NCBI RefSeq assembly: GCF_001644035.1
Contig: NZ_LUUG01000052.1
Span: 1 to 64,000, forward strand
Reading direction: 5' to 3'
Source: Methylomonas methanica
GTDB taxonomy: Bacteria > Pseudomonadota > Gammaproteobacteria > Methylococcales > Methylomonadaceae
DNA length: 64,000 nucleotides
Shown here: positions 8,494-16,878 of the stretch, piece after piece
How the letters are laid out: the number at the start of each line of letters is the position of its first letter
How positions within the stretch are numbered: position 1 is the first letter of the stretch
Made by a program: the position numbers and the translations under genes
The notes under the pieces: generated by a model
The model's database searches: none
What the model saw: only the letters and a program-made list of their open reading frames with translations
Told to the model about the DNA's origin: nothing

Positions 8494-8700
8494 ATGAACG
8501 AAGATACATTCAACATGGAAATCAGAAAATTTCTAAAAACAGTCGGTATCAGTTCCCAACGCGAAATTGAGCACGCAGTGGCTAAAGCATTGGAATCCGG
8601 AAAAATAAGCGGTTCGGAAAGTATCAACGTGAAGATGACTTTGGAAGCGCCGGCGGTGGGCATCAGTCATTGTATTGAGGGGACTATCGCGCTGGAATGA
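8494..8700 (+). CDS. Small conserved protein, DUF6494-like
   Basis: This 68-residue protein begins MNEDTFNMEIRKFLKTVG and ends with a short beta-rich segment ending EGTIALE. It resembles the small conserved proteobacterial DUF6494 proteins, whose function is unknown. The start is the ATG at 8494 with AGGTGA six bases upstream; an in-frame GTG at 8485 lies inside that ribosome site. There is no signal peptide or membrane segment. It lies alone between the LitR-type gene and a lysine-rich mini-gene on the other strand. Confidence 0.75.
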   Translation: MNEDTFNMEIRKFLKTVGISSQREIEHAVAKALESGKISGSESINVKMTLEAPAVGISHCIEGTIALE

Positions 8701-8768
8701 CGGGCGCTTTTCTTGAGTGGGCAGCAGACCAGAGTGAATTCACGCTGGTCGCATAGCCAGAGGGCGGT

Positions 8769-8873
8769 TTAAGACGCGGATTCCTTCTTAGCTTTTTTCG
8801 CGGCTTTTTTTTCTTTCGGGCTTAAGGCCGGTTGTTTCTTGGTTTCCTTATTGCTTTTTTGGGCTTTGCTCAT
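8769..8873 (-). CDS. Lysine-rich 34-residue small protein
   Basis: The minus strand encodes 34 residues starting MSKAQKSNKETKKQP, with a middle KEKKAAKKAKKE run. About 12 of the 34 residues are lysine. AGGAG lies 9 bases before the ATG, a good ribosome site. Similar tiny lysine-rich proteins occur in other gammaproteobacteria, but I know no function. RNA or ribosome binding is a guess from charge alone. Confidence 0.6.
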   Translation of the reverse strand: MSKAQKSNKETKKQPALSPKEKKAAKKAKKESAS

Positions 8874-9232
8874 GCTGTTGGCTCCTTGGTATTGGTGATT
8901 TTGTCCGGCAAATAATCAAAATGATGCCTGTATGCCAGTGAACACCAACGACTTGAATAACCCGTAAGCGAAGTTATACACCTATTCGGCGCAGCGAACT
9001 GGCGTGGATTGCCGTTGGCCGGTTTTTGAGCGGGCTTAATGTCAAACAAAGTATGCCGCGCAGTACTTGCAAATAGTCCTGATCTCCGCATGGTTCAATG
9101 CGTAAGACTCGTAAAATCAACAAGCTAGCGTCAGAAATATGCGGGAATGACAAATTTTTACATGTCCTTCATAATCAACCAACCGCAAGTTTGCTCAAAT
9201 AAGCCTTTTCGGTACTTTCGCCAGTTCAAGTC
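8874..9232. other. Intergenic region with no recognised feature
   Basis: About 359 bases lie between the divergent starts of the lysine-rich protein and the DUF4239 protein. It must hold both promoters. I see no convincing -35/-10 pair, strong hairpin, RNA gene or coding potential in it. Confidence 0.4.
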
Positions 9233-10042
9233 ATGACTGAGATCACTTACGACATCGATAGTTTACTGATCGCCTGCGTGTTGTTGGGATCGATGGCAGT
9301 GACAATCGAGCTGGGTTATCGCTTGGGTTTACGGATTAAACCTAAGGTGGACGATAATTTCAAAGCCCATGTCAATTCCATTTCCGGGTCATTACTCGGC
9401 ATTCTGGCATTGCTGTTGGGTTTTACTTTCTCGTTATCCTTACAGCGTTACGATAGTCGTAGCGAGGCGGTGGTCGACGAAGCCAATGCCATCGGTACCG
9501 CCTATTTGCGTGCGCAGTTATTGCCGAAGCCGGTACGTGAAGAAGTAAGCGGCGTAATTCGTAATTATCTGGATTTGCGGGTCAGAACCGGCTATGTCGA
9601 TCTAACCCAGCGCGGGCAGAGGGAGGCGCTGATCGCGGAGGCCGGACGCATGCAAGCAAAGCTTTGGGATTATGCCCGGCAAGCGAATGAACAGGCACCC
9701 AGTCCGGTGACCACTGGTTTGTTTATCCCTGCCTTGAACGATTTGATCGATAATTTCGGCAAACGCGATGCCGAGGTGAATCGGCATGTACCCGAGTTGG
9801 TGCTGGGGTTGTTGTACATCACCTTTGTGATTAGCGGGGCTCTGGTCGGCTATACCAACGGTCTGGCCGGGCATCGGACATCGTTTGTCACCTACATCAT
9901 GGTCTGGCTGATTGTGGTAATGGTGTTCATTATTCTGGATTTGGACCGGCCGTATCGGGGCGTAATCCGGGTGAGCCAGCAGAGTTTGATCGATTTGCAG
10001 AGTGCTATTCGCGATGGTGGAGACGTCGATAGCAGGCATTAG
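9233..10042 (+). CDS. DUF4239 (bestrophin-like) membrane protein
   Basis: This 269-residue protein has two N-terminal membrane helices (about 10-28 and 50-68), a soluble helical middle (about 75-185) and two C-terminal helices (about 190-210 and 218-238). It ends with a DLDRPYRGVIRVSQQ segment that is characteristic of DUF4239 proteins. These have been compared with bestrophin channels, but no transport activity is established. No clear ribosome site precedes the ATG. The SRPBCC membrane-anchored gene follows 28 bp later, so the two may form an operon. Confidence 0.75.
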   Translation: MTEITYDIDSLLIACVLLGSMAVTIELGYRLGLRIKPKVDDNFKAHVNSISGSLLGILALLLGFTFSLSLQRYDSRSEAVVDEANAIGTAYLRAQLLPKPVREEVSGVIRNYLDLRVRTGYVDLTQRGQREALIAEAGRMQAKLWDYARQANEQAPSPVTTGLFIPALNDLIDNFGKRDAEVNRHVPELVLGLLYITFVISGALVGYTNGLAGHRTSFVTYIMVWLIVVMVFIILDLDRPYRGVIRVSQQSLIDLQSAIRDGGDVDSRH

Positions 10043-10070
10043 CATTTTTTAACAACCGGAGAATTTCGCC

Positions 10071-10604
10071 ATGTTGGACATTATCCTGATCTTCGTTGCA
10101 GTGGTTGTTCTGATTATTCTGGCATTGGCCAGCAGACAGCCGGATACTTTCCAGGTTTCCCGGTCCATCAGTATGGCCGCGCCGCCGGCAACGGTTTTTA
10201 ATCAAATTAACGATTTGCAGAATTGGCAGGCTTGGTCGCCCTGGGCCAAACTGGACCCCAATGCCAAAAACAGCTTTTCAGGGCCGCAAGCCGGTGCCGG
10301 TGCCAACATGAGTTGGGCCGGTAACAATAAAGTAGGCGAGGGCAGTATGACCATCGTCGAGAGTTGCCCGCACGACTTGATCCGTTTCAAACTGGATTTT
10401 CTTAAACCGTTTAAAGCCAGCAATACCGCCGAGTTTACCTTCACATCCGCAGGGGAAAATACTGTTGTGGTCTGGAGTATGTCCGGTAAAAATAACTTCA
10501 TCGGCAAACTCATGAGCTTGGTCATGAATTGCGACAAAATGGTGGGCGGTCAGTTTGAGCAGGGCTTGTCGGCTATCAAATCGATAGTGGAGGAGGCCGG
10601 CTAG
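10071..10604 (+). CDS. Membrane-anchored SRPBCC family protein
   Basis: The 177 residues comprise an N-terminal membrane helix (about 2-20) followed by a polyketide-cyclase/START-like domain. It has the usual opening SRSISMAAPPATVFNQINDLQNWQAWSPW, given here in two parts as seen (SRSISMAAPPATVF, then the NDLQNWQAWSPW motif). The C-terminal helix runs from about 150. Such proteins are common and mostly uncharacterised. GGAG precedes the ATG by nine bases. It follows the DUF4239 gene closely. It is unrelated in detail to the SRPBCC protein at 744-1229, which has no membrane anchor. Confidence 0.75.
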   Translation: MLDIILIFVAVVVLIILALASRQPDTFQVSRSISMAAPPATVFNQINDLQNWQAWSPWAKLDPNAKNSFSGPQAGAGANMSWAGNNKVGEGSMTIVESCPHDLIRFKLDFLKPFKASNTAEFTFTSAGENTVVVWSMSGKNNFIGKLMSLVMNCDKMVGGQFEQGLSAIKSIVEEAG

Positions 10605-10677
10605 ATTGGATTGAATAGCTTGGTCAGAGGGTAAACGAATATTTCCAAACGGAGGCGTCGATATTCAGTTGAATAAA

Positions 10678-11079
10678 TCACGCCACCCAATTTTCCAATA
10701 ACAAGCCCTGTACACGCTTGAATTCGCGCAAATTGTTACTCACCAGAATTAGCCCTTGACTGCGGGCGTGGGCCGCAATATGCAGGTCATTAATGCCGAT
10801 GGTTTGGCCGATTTGTTCCAGCGCGGCGCGGATGCTGCCATAGTGGTAGGCGGCGGTATCTCCGTAAGGCAATATCTGTAAACGACTGCAAAAATCTTCG
10901 ACTACAGCGAGGTTTTTAGCGGGGAATTGGCTTTTCTCGGCACCATGTACCAACTCGGCGAGCGTGATAGCGGAAATCGCCATGCGTCCATGTTCGTTAT
11001 TGAATTTAGTCAATACTTCTAGCGGCCGCCGCTTGATAACGTAGATGACAATGTTGGTATCGAGCAGGTATTTCAGCAT
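10678..11079 (-). CDS. vapC: VapC-type PIN-domain ribonuclease toxin
   Basis: This 133-residue PIN protein has acidic active-site residues at D7 (LLDTNIVIYVIK), E42 (AELVHGAEKS) and D98 (GINDLHIAAHA). Its C-terminal segment ends SNNLREFKRVQGL-LENW, where the family's usual fourth acid/Asn site is N115/N116. This pattern fits the VapC group that cuts initiator tRNA, a family inference. It starts 8 bp after the antitoxin gene vapB and is clearly co-transcribed with it. Confidence 0.92.
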   Translation of the reverse strand: MLKYLLDTNIVIYVIKRRPLEVLTKFNNEHGRMAISAITLAELVHGAEKSQFPAKNLAVVEDFCSRLQILPYGDTAAYHYGSIRAALEQIGQTIGINDLHIAAHARSQGLILVSNNLREFKRVQGLLLENWVA

Positions 11080-11087
11080 GGGTTTGC

Positions 11088-11321
11088 CTAAAAACTGTCA
11101 CGCTCAGTTTGCTGTTGGCTGGCGCGCTCGGTCATGAAGTCGTCGCTGACCGTCGGACCATTCAAAAAAAAGCTGTCCCATGTGGATTCTGCCGGCGCTA
11201 TGATGCGCTCTTGACCGATGACCCGAACTTCAACTTTCTTAACGGAATCGGGAAAACGCATATCGGCGGGGAGGCGCACTGCTTGACTGCGGTTATTAGT
11301 GAAAATCGTGCTCGTAGCCAT
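11088..11321 (-). CDS. vapB: VapB-type antitoxin (AbrB/SpoVT fold)
   Basis: The 77-residue protein begins with the VapB DNA-binding motif TIFTNNRSQAVRLPADMRFP and ends in a disordered toxin-binding tail. It should neutralise the adjacent VapC and repress the operon. I start it at the ATG at 11321, six bases after AAGGTGG; an upstream in-frame GTG overlaps that ribosome site. The operon promoter should lie in the 110 bases before it. Confidence 0.88.
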   Translation of the reverse strand: MATSTIFTNNRSQAVRLPADMRFPDSVKKVEVRVIGQERIIAPAESTWDSFFLNGPTVSDDFMTERASQQQTERDSF

Positions 11322-11433
11322 GGTTGCCACCTTGTATTTGTATATGGCAAGACTATATCCTTAGATTTGTTTAAAAATCAATATCTTTCTTGGCACCAAG
11401 AGAGGCCAATAAGGCCGCATCAGCGATAAAAAG

Positions 11434-11667
11434 CTAATCTTGGATTTCTGCCCACGAACTCTGCAAATAAAGCGCCTCAACCTTTTGTCTTGCCCAGGGC
11501 GTCTTGCGCAAAAACTTCAGACTGGAGGTAATGCTGGGGTCTTTGGCAAAGCAATTGATGTCGATGCGGCTAGCCAATTCAGCCCAGCCATATTTTTCCA
11601 CCAAACGGGTCAGCAGTGTTTCCAGTGTGATGCCATGCAATGGATCTTGCTTGCCGGGTTTAGTCAT
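11434..11667 (-). CDS. VF530 family (DUF2132) small protein
   Basis: The 77-residue protein matches the VF530 fold family by its opening [21 protein letters not shown] and its [16 protein letters not shown] motif. A DNA-binding role has been suggested for the family but is not established. The start codon lies inside the end of the RRM protein gene (8-bp overlap), so the two are co-translated. The pairing of VF530 with an RNA-binding protein suggests a nucleic-acid role. Confidence 0.85.
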   Translation of the reverse strand: MTKPGKQDPLHGITLETLLTRLVEKYGWAELASRIDINCFAKDPSITSSLKFLRKTPWARQKVEALYLQSSWAEIQD

Positions 11668-11923
11668 CGGCGGCTTCGCCAGGGTTGGTTTCGGCCTTTT
11701 TCACACGAATGCGGTTGCCGTCCATTTCCAGACCATTCAGGGTTTTGATGGCGGCCTTGGCTTCGCCGGCCTTGGGCATTTCCACAAAGCCGAAGCCTTT
11801 CGAGCTATTGGTGTCTTTGTCCATCACCAGTGAACAGGATTGCACGCTGCCGTGTTCCGCGAACATGGCCCGCAATTCGGTTTCGGTGGTGGTGCGGGGA
11901 AGATTGCGTATCAGTAATTTCAT
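11660..11923 (-). CDS. Small RRM-type RNA-binding protein
   Basis: This 87-residue protein is a single RNA recognition motif. RNP2 is LLIRNL at residues 3-8 and RNP1 is KGFGFVEM at about 42-49, with the aromatic residues intact. A short acidic tail follows. Bacterial proteins of this kind bind single-stranded RNA and are often cold-induced. The gene overlaps the VF530 gene by 8 bp and is the first gene of that pair. Confidence 0.92.
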   Translation of the reverse strand: MKLLIRNLPRTTTETELRAMFAEHGSVQSCSLVMDKDTNSSKGFGFVEMPKAGEAKAAIKTLNGLEMDGNRIRVKKAETNPGEAADD

Positions 11924-12178
11924 GGCTTTGCTTGTTTATGCTAAAGGGTCGCAACTATACAACTTATCGGATTGGGCTTTTTTGCTAAATACGCGCTGCG
12001 CGGCAATCGGTTTAGGTTTTGTCGGTTATACGACAATAAATCGGCTAGCCAACGCGCAGCGATACGCTCTATTTCCGCGCAAACCCGACAATTCGCCGAG
12101 TTTGGCGGGCTTGCTGATAGCCGATTACCGTGGTGCGATTATTGCTGCAATGTGGTTTTCCATCACCGGATCGGTACT

Positions 12179-12586
12179 ATGCGCTACGAACCTTACCAAG
12201 AAGAATATGATGCGGCTCAATCCATGAGCGATGAAGATCTGTTGGAATATTTTATGTATCGCATCGTCGAAATGGACGAAGTCTGGGGTTTGAAAGAAAG
12301 CCGGCAATGGATTTTGCGGGTGGTGGACGGCCATGAAACTCTGCCGGTCTGGCCGTACCGGCGTTATGCCGACGAGGCGGCGGTCGGCGACTGGGAAAAT
12401 ATGATAGGCGTGGCGGAGACGCTGGATTTTTTTATGTATCAGGTTTTGAACAAACTGACGGCGCAGGGTGTGCTGGTGGAAATCATGCCGAGAAAAGCGG
12501 CGGCCGGCTGTCTGATCAGTCCGCAACGCTTGTTTAATTTTCTGGAAGGCATGCGCGACTCGCGCGATTTTGTGTTGGACGATTAA
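12179..12586 (+). CDS. DUF2750 family protein
   Basis: The 135-residue protein carries the family's conserved core: YFMYRIVEMDEVWGL, then RQWILRVVDGHETLPVWPYRRY and the DFFMYQVL region. The function is unknown. The open frame extends upstream to 11972, but that extension looks non-coding (many Arg, Ser and Cys) and overlaps the promoter region of the divergent RRM gene. I start at the ATG at 12179, though its ribosome site is weak. Confidence 0.72.
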   Translation: MRYEPYQEEYDAAQSMSDEDLLEYFMYRIVEMDEVWGLKESRQWILRVVDGHETLPVWPYRRYADEAAVGDWENMIGVAETLDFFMYQVLNKLTAQGVLVEIMPRKAAAGCLISPQRLFNFLEGMRDSRDFVLDD

Positions 12587-12758
12587 TTCTGTCCCTGCAA
12601 GTTAATCTGGTGCCCAGCCGAGCTTGCGGCACGTGGGAGTACCGATATTGCGGCATTGGCGATTGGTCTCCAGCAAGACCTGAGTTCGCGTTCAGCAACG
12701 TATCGATCCCTTTAAAAATGTTAGAGTAAACACCTACTAATCGGTCTTTAGGGGTGTT

Positions 12759-14459
12759 ATGCACTATTGGGTTTTCTCCGGCGCTAGATATTCGGCGGCT
12801 TGGCTGTTGCTGGCAAGTCTGCTGTCTAGCGTGACGCAGGCCGATGTTTATCGTCTATCGATCTCGGAAAAGGCTATCAATCTGATTGGCGAAACCCAGC
12901 AGGCCGTGCTCGCGGACGAAGCCTTGCCCGCGCCTACCTTGCATTGGCGAGAGGGTGAGGAGGTTACTCTGCACGTCAGCAATCAGCTTAAAGAACACAC
13001 CTCGATCCACTGGCACGGCATCATTCTGCCTTACCGAATGGATGGTGTGCCGGGCATTAGTTTCGACGGCATAGCACCCGGCCAGACCTTTACCTATCAA
13101 TTTAAAGTCAAGCAAAGCGGCACCTACTGGTATCACGGTCATTCCGGGATGCAGGAACAACAGGGTTTGTTTGGAGCGCTGATCATAGCCCCGCAACAGG
13201 AACAGCAAACGGTAGATCGCGATTACGTGGTCATGCTGTCCGATTGGCCGCGCGCTGACCCGGCGCGGACCATGGCCCGCTTGAAAAAACAAAGTGACTA
13301 TTACAATTTTCAGCAGCGCACCGTAGGCGATTTCTTTGCCGATGTTCAACGCTTGGGTTTTTGGAAAACCGTTAGCGACAGGATGGCCTGGGGCGAAATG
13401 CGCATGGAACCCACTGACTTGGCCGACGTGACCGGTGCCAATTACCGCTTCTTAATCAACGGCCAAACCTCGGAAGCGAAACCGCTTTATCTGTTCAAAC
13501 CCGGCGAAAAACTTCGTTTGCGCTTTATCAACGCTTCGGCGATGACCCATTTTGATGTGCGCTTGCCGGGTCTGAAAATGACGGTAATTGCCGCCGACGG
13601 GCAGCCGGTCGAGCCGGTCGATGTGAATGAATTCCGGATTGCGGTGGCGGAAACCTACGATGTGTTGGTGCAGCCGCAAACCGAACAGGCTTTCAGCATC
13701 TTTGCCGAAGCGATGGATCGCAGCGGTTATGCTAGCGCTACGTTGACCCCACGCGCAGACTTGCAAGCCACGTTGCCGACAATGCGCCCCATGACCTTGT
13801 TGACCTTGGCGGATATGGGCGGCGAGCATGCCGGCCACGCTGCTCATCAAACATCGGTTCAGCCGGTTGCCGGCGAGGAAGTTGGTCACGCGCATACGGA
13901 ACACTTGGCTACACCCGCCTCCACCAAGACTGAACACGTCGGCCATCGGCAAACAACAGCCGAGACAGTGCCAAACCCGCATGCCGGGCATGTCATGCCT
14001 GTTGCGGATACCAGCGATACAGTAAATCCATTGAGCTATAGCCAGTTAATCGCTGCGCAACCCAATCACGCGTTGATGGGGCCGCCGGACCGGGAAATCA
14101 CGCTAAGGCTAACCGGCAATATGCAGCGCTATATCTGGTCGTTCGACGATACCAAATATGCCGATGCTGAGCCGATACGGGTCAAGTTTGGCGAGCGGAT
14201 TCGTTTCACCTATGTCAACGAAACCATGATGAACCATCCCATCCATATTCACGGCCTCTGGCAGTATCTGGACAACGGTAACGGCATGTACAACCCGAAA
14301 AAACATGTGATCAACGTCAAGCCCGGCCAAACCGTCAGCGTCGATGTGCCGGCCGATGCGGAAGGCGAGTGGGCTTTTCATTGTCATTTGCTGTATCACA
14401 TGGATACCGGCATGTTTCGTAAATTGATCGTGGAAAGGGCGGAACATGTGCATCCGTAA
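12759..14459 (+). CDS. copA: Copper resistance multicopper oxidase CopA
   Basis: CopA oxidises Cu(I) in the periplasm. A signal peptide (about 1-28) precedes three cupredoxin domains. All copper-ligand motifs are visible: HWHG and WYHGHSGMQEQ in the first domain (about 83-135), then HPIHIHGLWQ and HCHLLYHMDTGM in the last (about 488-560). Between domains two and three lies a His-rich linker (about 350-420) with many GHA, HVGH and HAGH units and few Met. In PcoA/CopA from Pseudomonas this region is Met-rich. The 566 residues are close to family length. AGGGG precedes the ATG. copB follows with a 14-bp overlap; no copC or copD is present here. Confidence 0.95.
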   Translation: MHYWVFSGARYSAAWLLLASLLSSVTQADVYRLSISEKAINLIGETQQAVLADEALPAPTLHWREGEEVTLHVSNQLKEHTSIHWHGIILPYRMDGVPGISFDGIAPGQTFTYQFKVKQSGTYWYHGHSGMQEQQGLFGALIIAPQQEQQTVDRDYVVMLSDWPRADPARTMARLKKQSDYYNFQQRTVGDFFADVQRLGFWKTVSDRMAWGEMRMEPTDLADVTGANYRFLINGQTSEAKPLYLFKPGEKLRLRFINASAMTHFDVRLPGLKMTVIAADGQPVEPVDVNEFRIAVAETYDVLVQPQTEQAFSIFAEAMDRSGYASATLTPRADLQATLPTMRPMTLLTLADMGGEHAGHAAHQTSVQPVAGEEVGHAHTEHLATPASTKTEHVGHRQTTAETVPNPHAGHVMPVADTSDTVNPLSYSQLIAAQPNHALMGPPDREITLRLTGNMQRYIWSFDDTKYADAEPIRVKFGERIRFTYVNETMMNHPIHIHGLWQYLDNGNGMYNPKKHVINVKPGQTVSVDVPADAEGEWAFHCHLLYHMDTGMFRKLIVERAEHVHP

Positions 14460-15141
14460 GGCTTTGCTTAGCCCCCGAAATATTTGGTTTTGTCTGGCTT
14501 TGTTTTGTTCCGCCGCAGTGGCGCACGACAGTGCTATGGTATTTAATCATTTCAAGGCCGACAGGCTGGAATACGAAGGTAATCAAGGCTTGCATCTGTT
14601 CAAATGGGATGTGCAGAACTGGACCGGCACCGACGAAAACAAGCTTTGGTTGAAATCGGAAGGCGATTATTCCGCCGATCAAAATATCTTCGGCCGCGCC
14701 GATTTACAGATCCTGTACAGTCGCAATATCGACACGTTTTGGGATTTTCAGATCGGCGCCCGGCGCGCGATAGAACCGGAACGTACTTTCGATGCGGTCA
14801 TCGGCTTTCAAGGGCTGGCGCCATATTTCATCGAAGTGGACAGCGCGATGTTCATCAACGAGAAAGGCAATGTGTTGGGGCGTTTGACGCTCGGTTACGA
14901 AATGCTATTGACCCAGCGGCTTATTCTACAGCCGCGCGTCGAAGTAAATGTGGCTGCCGAGGACATACAAAATCGCGGCGTGAAAGCCGGCGTTACCGAA
15001 TTTGAAGCGGGCTTTCGCTTGCGTTATGAGATCGAACGCGAATTTGCGCCTTATGTGGGTATGGACTACGTCGAGGAAGCGTCGCTCCGCGAACACCAGC
15101 ACAGCTTGCGCGGTGTAGTCGGCGTGCGGGTTTGGTATTGA
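14446..15141 (+). CDS. copB: Copper resistance protein CopB, outer-membrane
   Basis: The 231-residue protein has a signal peptide (about 1-26) followed by the CopB beta-barrel region. Family landmarks include FKADRLEYEGNQG, LWLKSEGDY, DLQILYSRNIDTFWDFQIGAR in parts, and a final strand ending GVRVWY with the terminal aromatic expected for outer-membrane insertion. The Met/His-rich N-terminal domain of Pseudomonas CopB is missing, so metal binding is probably left to CopA. The gene overlaps copA by 14 bp and is translationally coupled. Confidence 0.93.
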   Translation: MCIRKALLSPRNIWFCLALFCSAAVAHDSAMVFNHFKADRLEYEGNQGLHLFKWDVQNWTGTDENKLWLKSEGDYSADQNIFGRADLQILYSRNIDTFWDFQIGARRAIEPERTFDAVIGFQGLAPYFIEVDSAMFINEKGNVLGRLTLGYEMLLTQRLILQPRVEVNVAAEDIQNRGVKAGVTEFEAGFRLRYEIEREFAPYVGMDYVEEASLREHQHSLRGVVGVRVWY

Positions 15142-15235
15142 GCCGTTGCGGACCCGTATATTTTTGAAAAGTTAAAATCCAATTTTTCAAGCCAATGGGG
15201 ATTGGTAGAATATTGGAATAGCCAGGAGATATTTT

Positions 15236-16273
15236 TTGAAACAATCTTTTTACGACTTAAATTATTCCGATTTAGAAACGGTAATAAATCAGAATAATTT
15301 AAACCCTTCGGTAGCTGCGATTCTTTTTAATTGGCATTATAAGAAAAAAGAAAGCATTCAATGTCGTGATAATATTTCAAAATCATCATTAGCTTATTTC
15401 GAACAGCATTTCGACTTTTCTTTGCCCGAAATCGATACGGTGCATGAGTCGTCAAAAGATCGAACAGTAAAGTTTTTGTTTAAGCTCAAAGATAATCACA
15501 AAGTCGAAACTGTCCTTATTCCGTTTAACAATAAATATTCTATTTGCTTGTCGTCGCAGGTTGGCTGCGCAATGAATTGCTCTTTTTGTTTTACCGGAGA
15601 GCAGGGGCTTAAACGGAATTTGACTACCAGCGAAATTGTAGGCCAGTTTCTCCAAGCGTGGCGCTGGTTGGCAAGCAATAGGCCGGGAGAAGAGCGGATT
15701 TTAAATATCGTTTTTATGGGGCAGGGCGAGCCTTTGCATAATTTTGATGCTGTTAAAAAAGCCTGTGAAATTTTTTTATCGCAACGCGGAACGTCAATTG
15801 GTGTGCAAAAAATTACGATTTCAACGGCGGGATATATCCCCGGCCTCAAAAGATGGAGCCAGGAAACTCCCGGCGTGAACCTGGCGTTATCGCTACATTC
15901 ACCCTTTGCGGAAAAGAGGAATGAGCTTATTCCGATTAATAAAAAATATCCGCTAGCTGAGGTATTAACCTACATAGACGCAATACCATTGCAAAAAAAG
16001 CAATTCATTACTTATGAATATATTCTGATAAAAGGTTTCAATGACTCTCCGGATGATGCTAAAAAATTGGGGGCGTTACTGGCAGGAAAACGTGCTTATA
16101 TAAACTTAATTCCTTTTAACCCATTCCCTGGCTCACGTTACGAGAGCCCCGATTTGGATGAAGTCGAAAATTTTAAAGCAGTATTAGATGGATTTAGAAT
16201 CCCGACTTTAATAAGAGGCGCGAAAGGCGATGACGTATTGGCAGCATGCGGACAACTTAATTCTAAAAATTAA
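15236..16273 (+). CDS. RlmN/Cfr-family radical SAM rRNA methyltransferase
   Basis: This 345-residue protein belongs to the family that methylates A2503 of 23S rRNA. The radical SAM cluster motif C-x3-C-x2-C is at C111, C115 and C118. The second catalytic cysteine is at C338 within GDDVLAACGQL. SAM-binding motifs FMGQGEPLHN and SLHSPFAEKRNELIPIN are present; RlmN usually has FMGMGEPL. Translation starts at TTG, preceded by AGGAG seven bases away. It is clearly AT-richer than copAB before it and the phosphatase after it, and it stands alone, away from the usual rlmN neighbours. A second, horizontally acquired family member is likely. I cannot tell RlmN (C2) from Cfr (C8) activity. Confidence 0.82.
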   Translation: MKQSFYDLNYSDLETVINQNNLNPSVAAILFNWHYKKKESIQCRDNISKSSLAYFEQHFDFSLPEIDTVHESSKDRTVKFLFKLKDNHKVETVLIPFNNKYSICLSSQVGCAMNCSFCFTGEQGLKRNLTTSEIVGQFLQAWRWLASNRPGEERILNIVFMGQGEPLHNFDAVKKACEIFLSQRGTSIGVQKITISTAGYIPGLKRWSQETPGVNLALSLHSPFAEKRNELIPINKKYPLAEVLTYIDAIPLQKKQFITYEYILIKGFNDSPDDAKKLGALLAGKRAYINLIPFNPFPGSRYESPDLDEVENFKAVLDGFRIPTLIRGAKGDDVLAACGQLNSKN

Positions 16274-16309
16274 AAAGCTCCCCCTTCTATATTTCGGCAG
16301 GATGGCAAT

Positions 16310-16864
16310 ATGACAGCTGCGCGGACCAGCCATACACACCCGCTTCAGATCGCCGAAGTACGTGCGAGTCCTTCGCATGGCCGGATCGGGATCACTTTCT
16401 GTCCTGGTAAGCACGACCATTTTGCTTACACGGGTGCCTGGGAGCGCGATCTTGGTATCGATCTGGATGTCATCGCCGCCTGGGGGGCAAAGCTGGTGCT
16501 GACATTAATCGAACCCGCTGAGTTCAAGGCGCTTAAGGTGCCGCAGCTTGGACATGAAATTCGCAGGCGCGGCATAGCATGGCGCCATTTGCCGATTGCC
16601 GACTATTCCGTGCCTACCCAGGCGTTCGAGCAGCAGTGGCTGACGCAAGGCCAGGAGATCCGGCAGATGTTGCGCAATGGCGAAGACGTGCTCGTGCATT
16701 GCAAGGGTGGCTTGGGGCGGGCAGGTATGATCGCGGCGCGGCTGCTTGTGGAATTGGGCATGGATGCCGAAGTGGGGATACAGGCCGTTCGGCACGTGCG
16801 TAAGGGCGCCATCGAAACGCCTGCGCAACTGGCGCTGGTGCGTCGCACTAAATCCATCCCCTAA
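16310..16864 (+). CDS. Dual-specificity protein phosphatase-like protein
   Basis: The 184 residues hold one cysteine-phosphatase domain. The P-loop is HCKGGLGRAG, with nucleophile C131 and R137. The general-acid loop is IADYSVP (D98). Residues 28-65 (FCPGKHDH, then RDLGIDLDVIAAWGAKLVLTL in parts) match the CDKN3-like group of bacterial enzymes. The domain appears complete. AGGA lies seven bases before the ATG. The kinase-like protein gene follows after 14 bp, so the two are probably co-transcribed. The natural substrate is unknown. Confidence 0.82.
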   Translation: MTAARTSHTHPLQIAEVRASPSHGRIGITFCPGKHDHFAYTGAWERDLGIDLDVIAAWGAKLVLTLIEPAEFKALKVPQLGHEIRRRGIAWRHLPIADYSVPTQAFEQQWLTQGQEIRQMLRNGEDVLVHCKGGLGRAGMIAARLLVELGMDAEVGIQAVRHVRKGAIETPAQLALVRRTKSIP

Positions 16865-16878
16865 GCCGGAACATAGCG

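Noticed and set aside
11972-12178. Upstream extension of the DUF2750 frame
   Set aside because: The residues are rich in Arg, Cys and Ser with no family match, and the stretch covers the promoter side of the divergent RRM gene.
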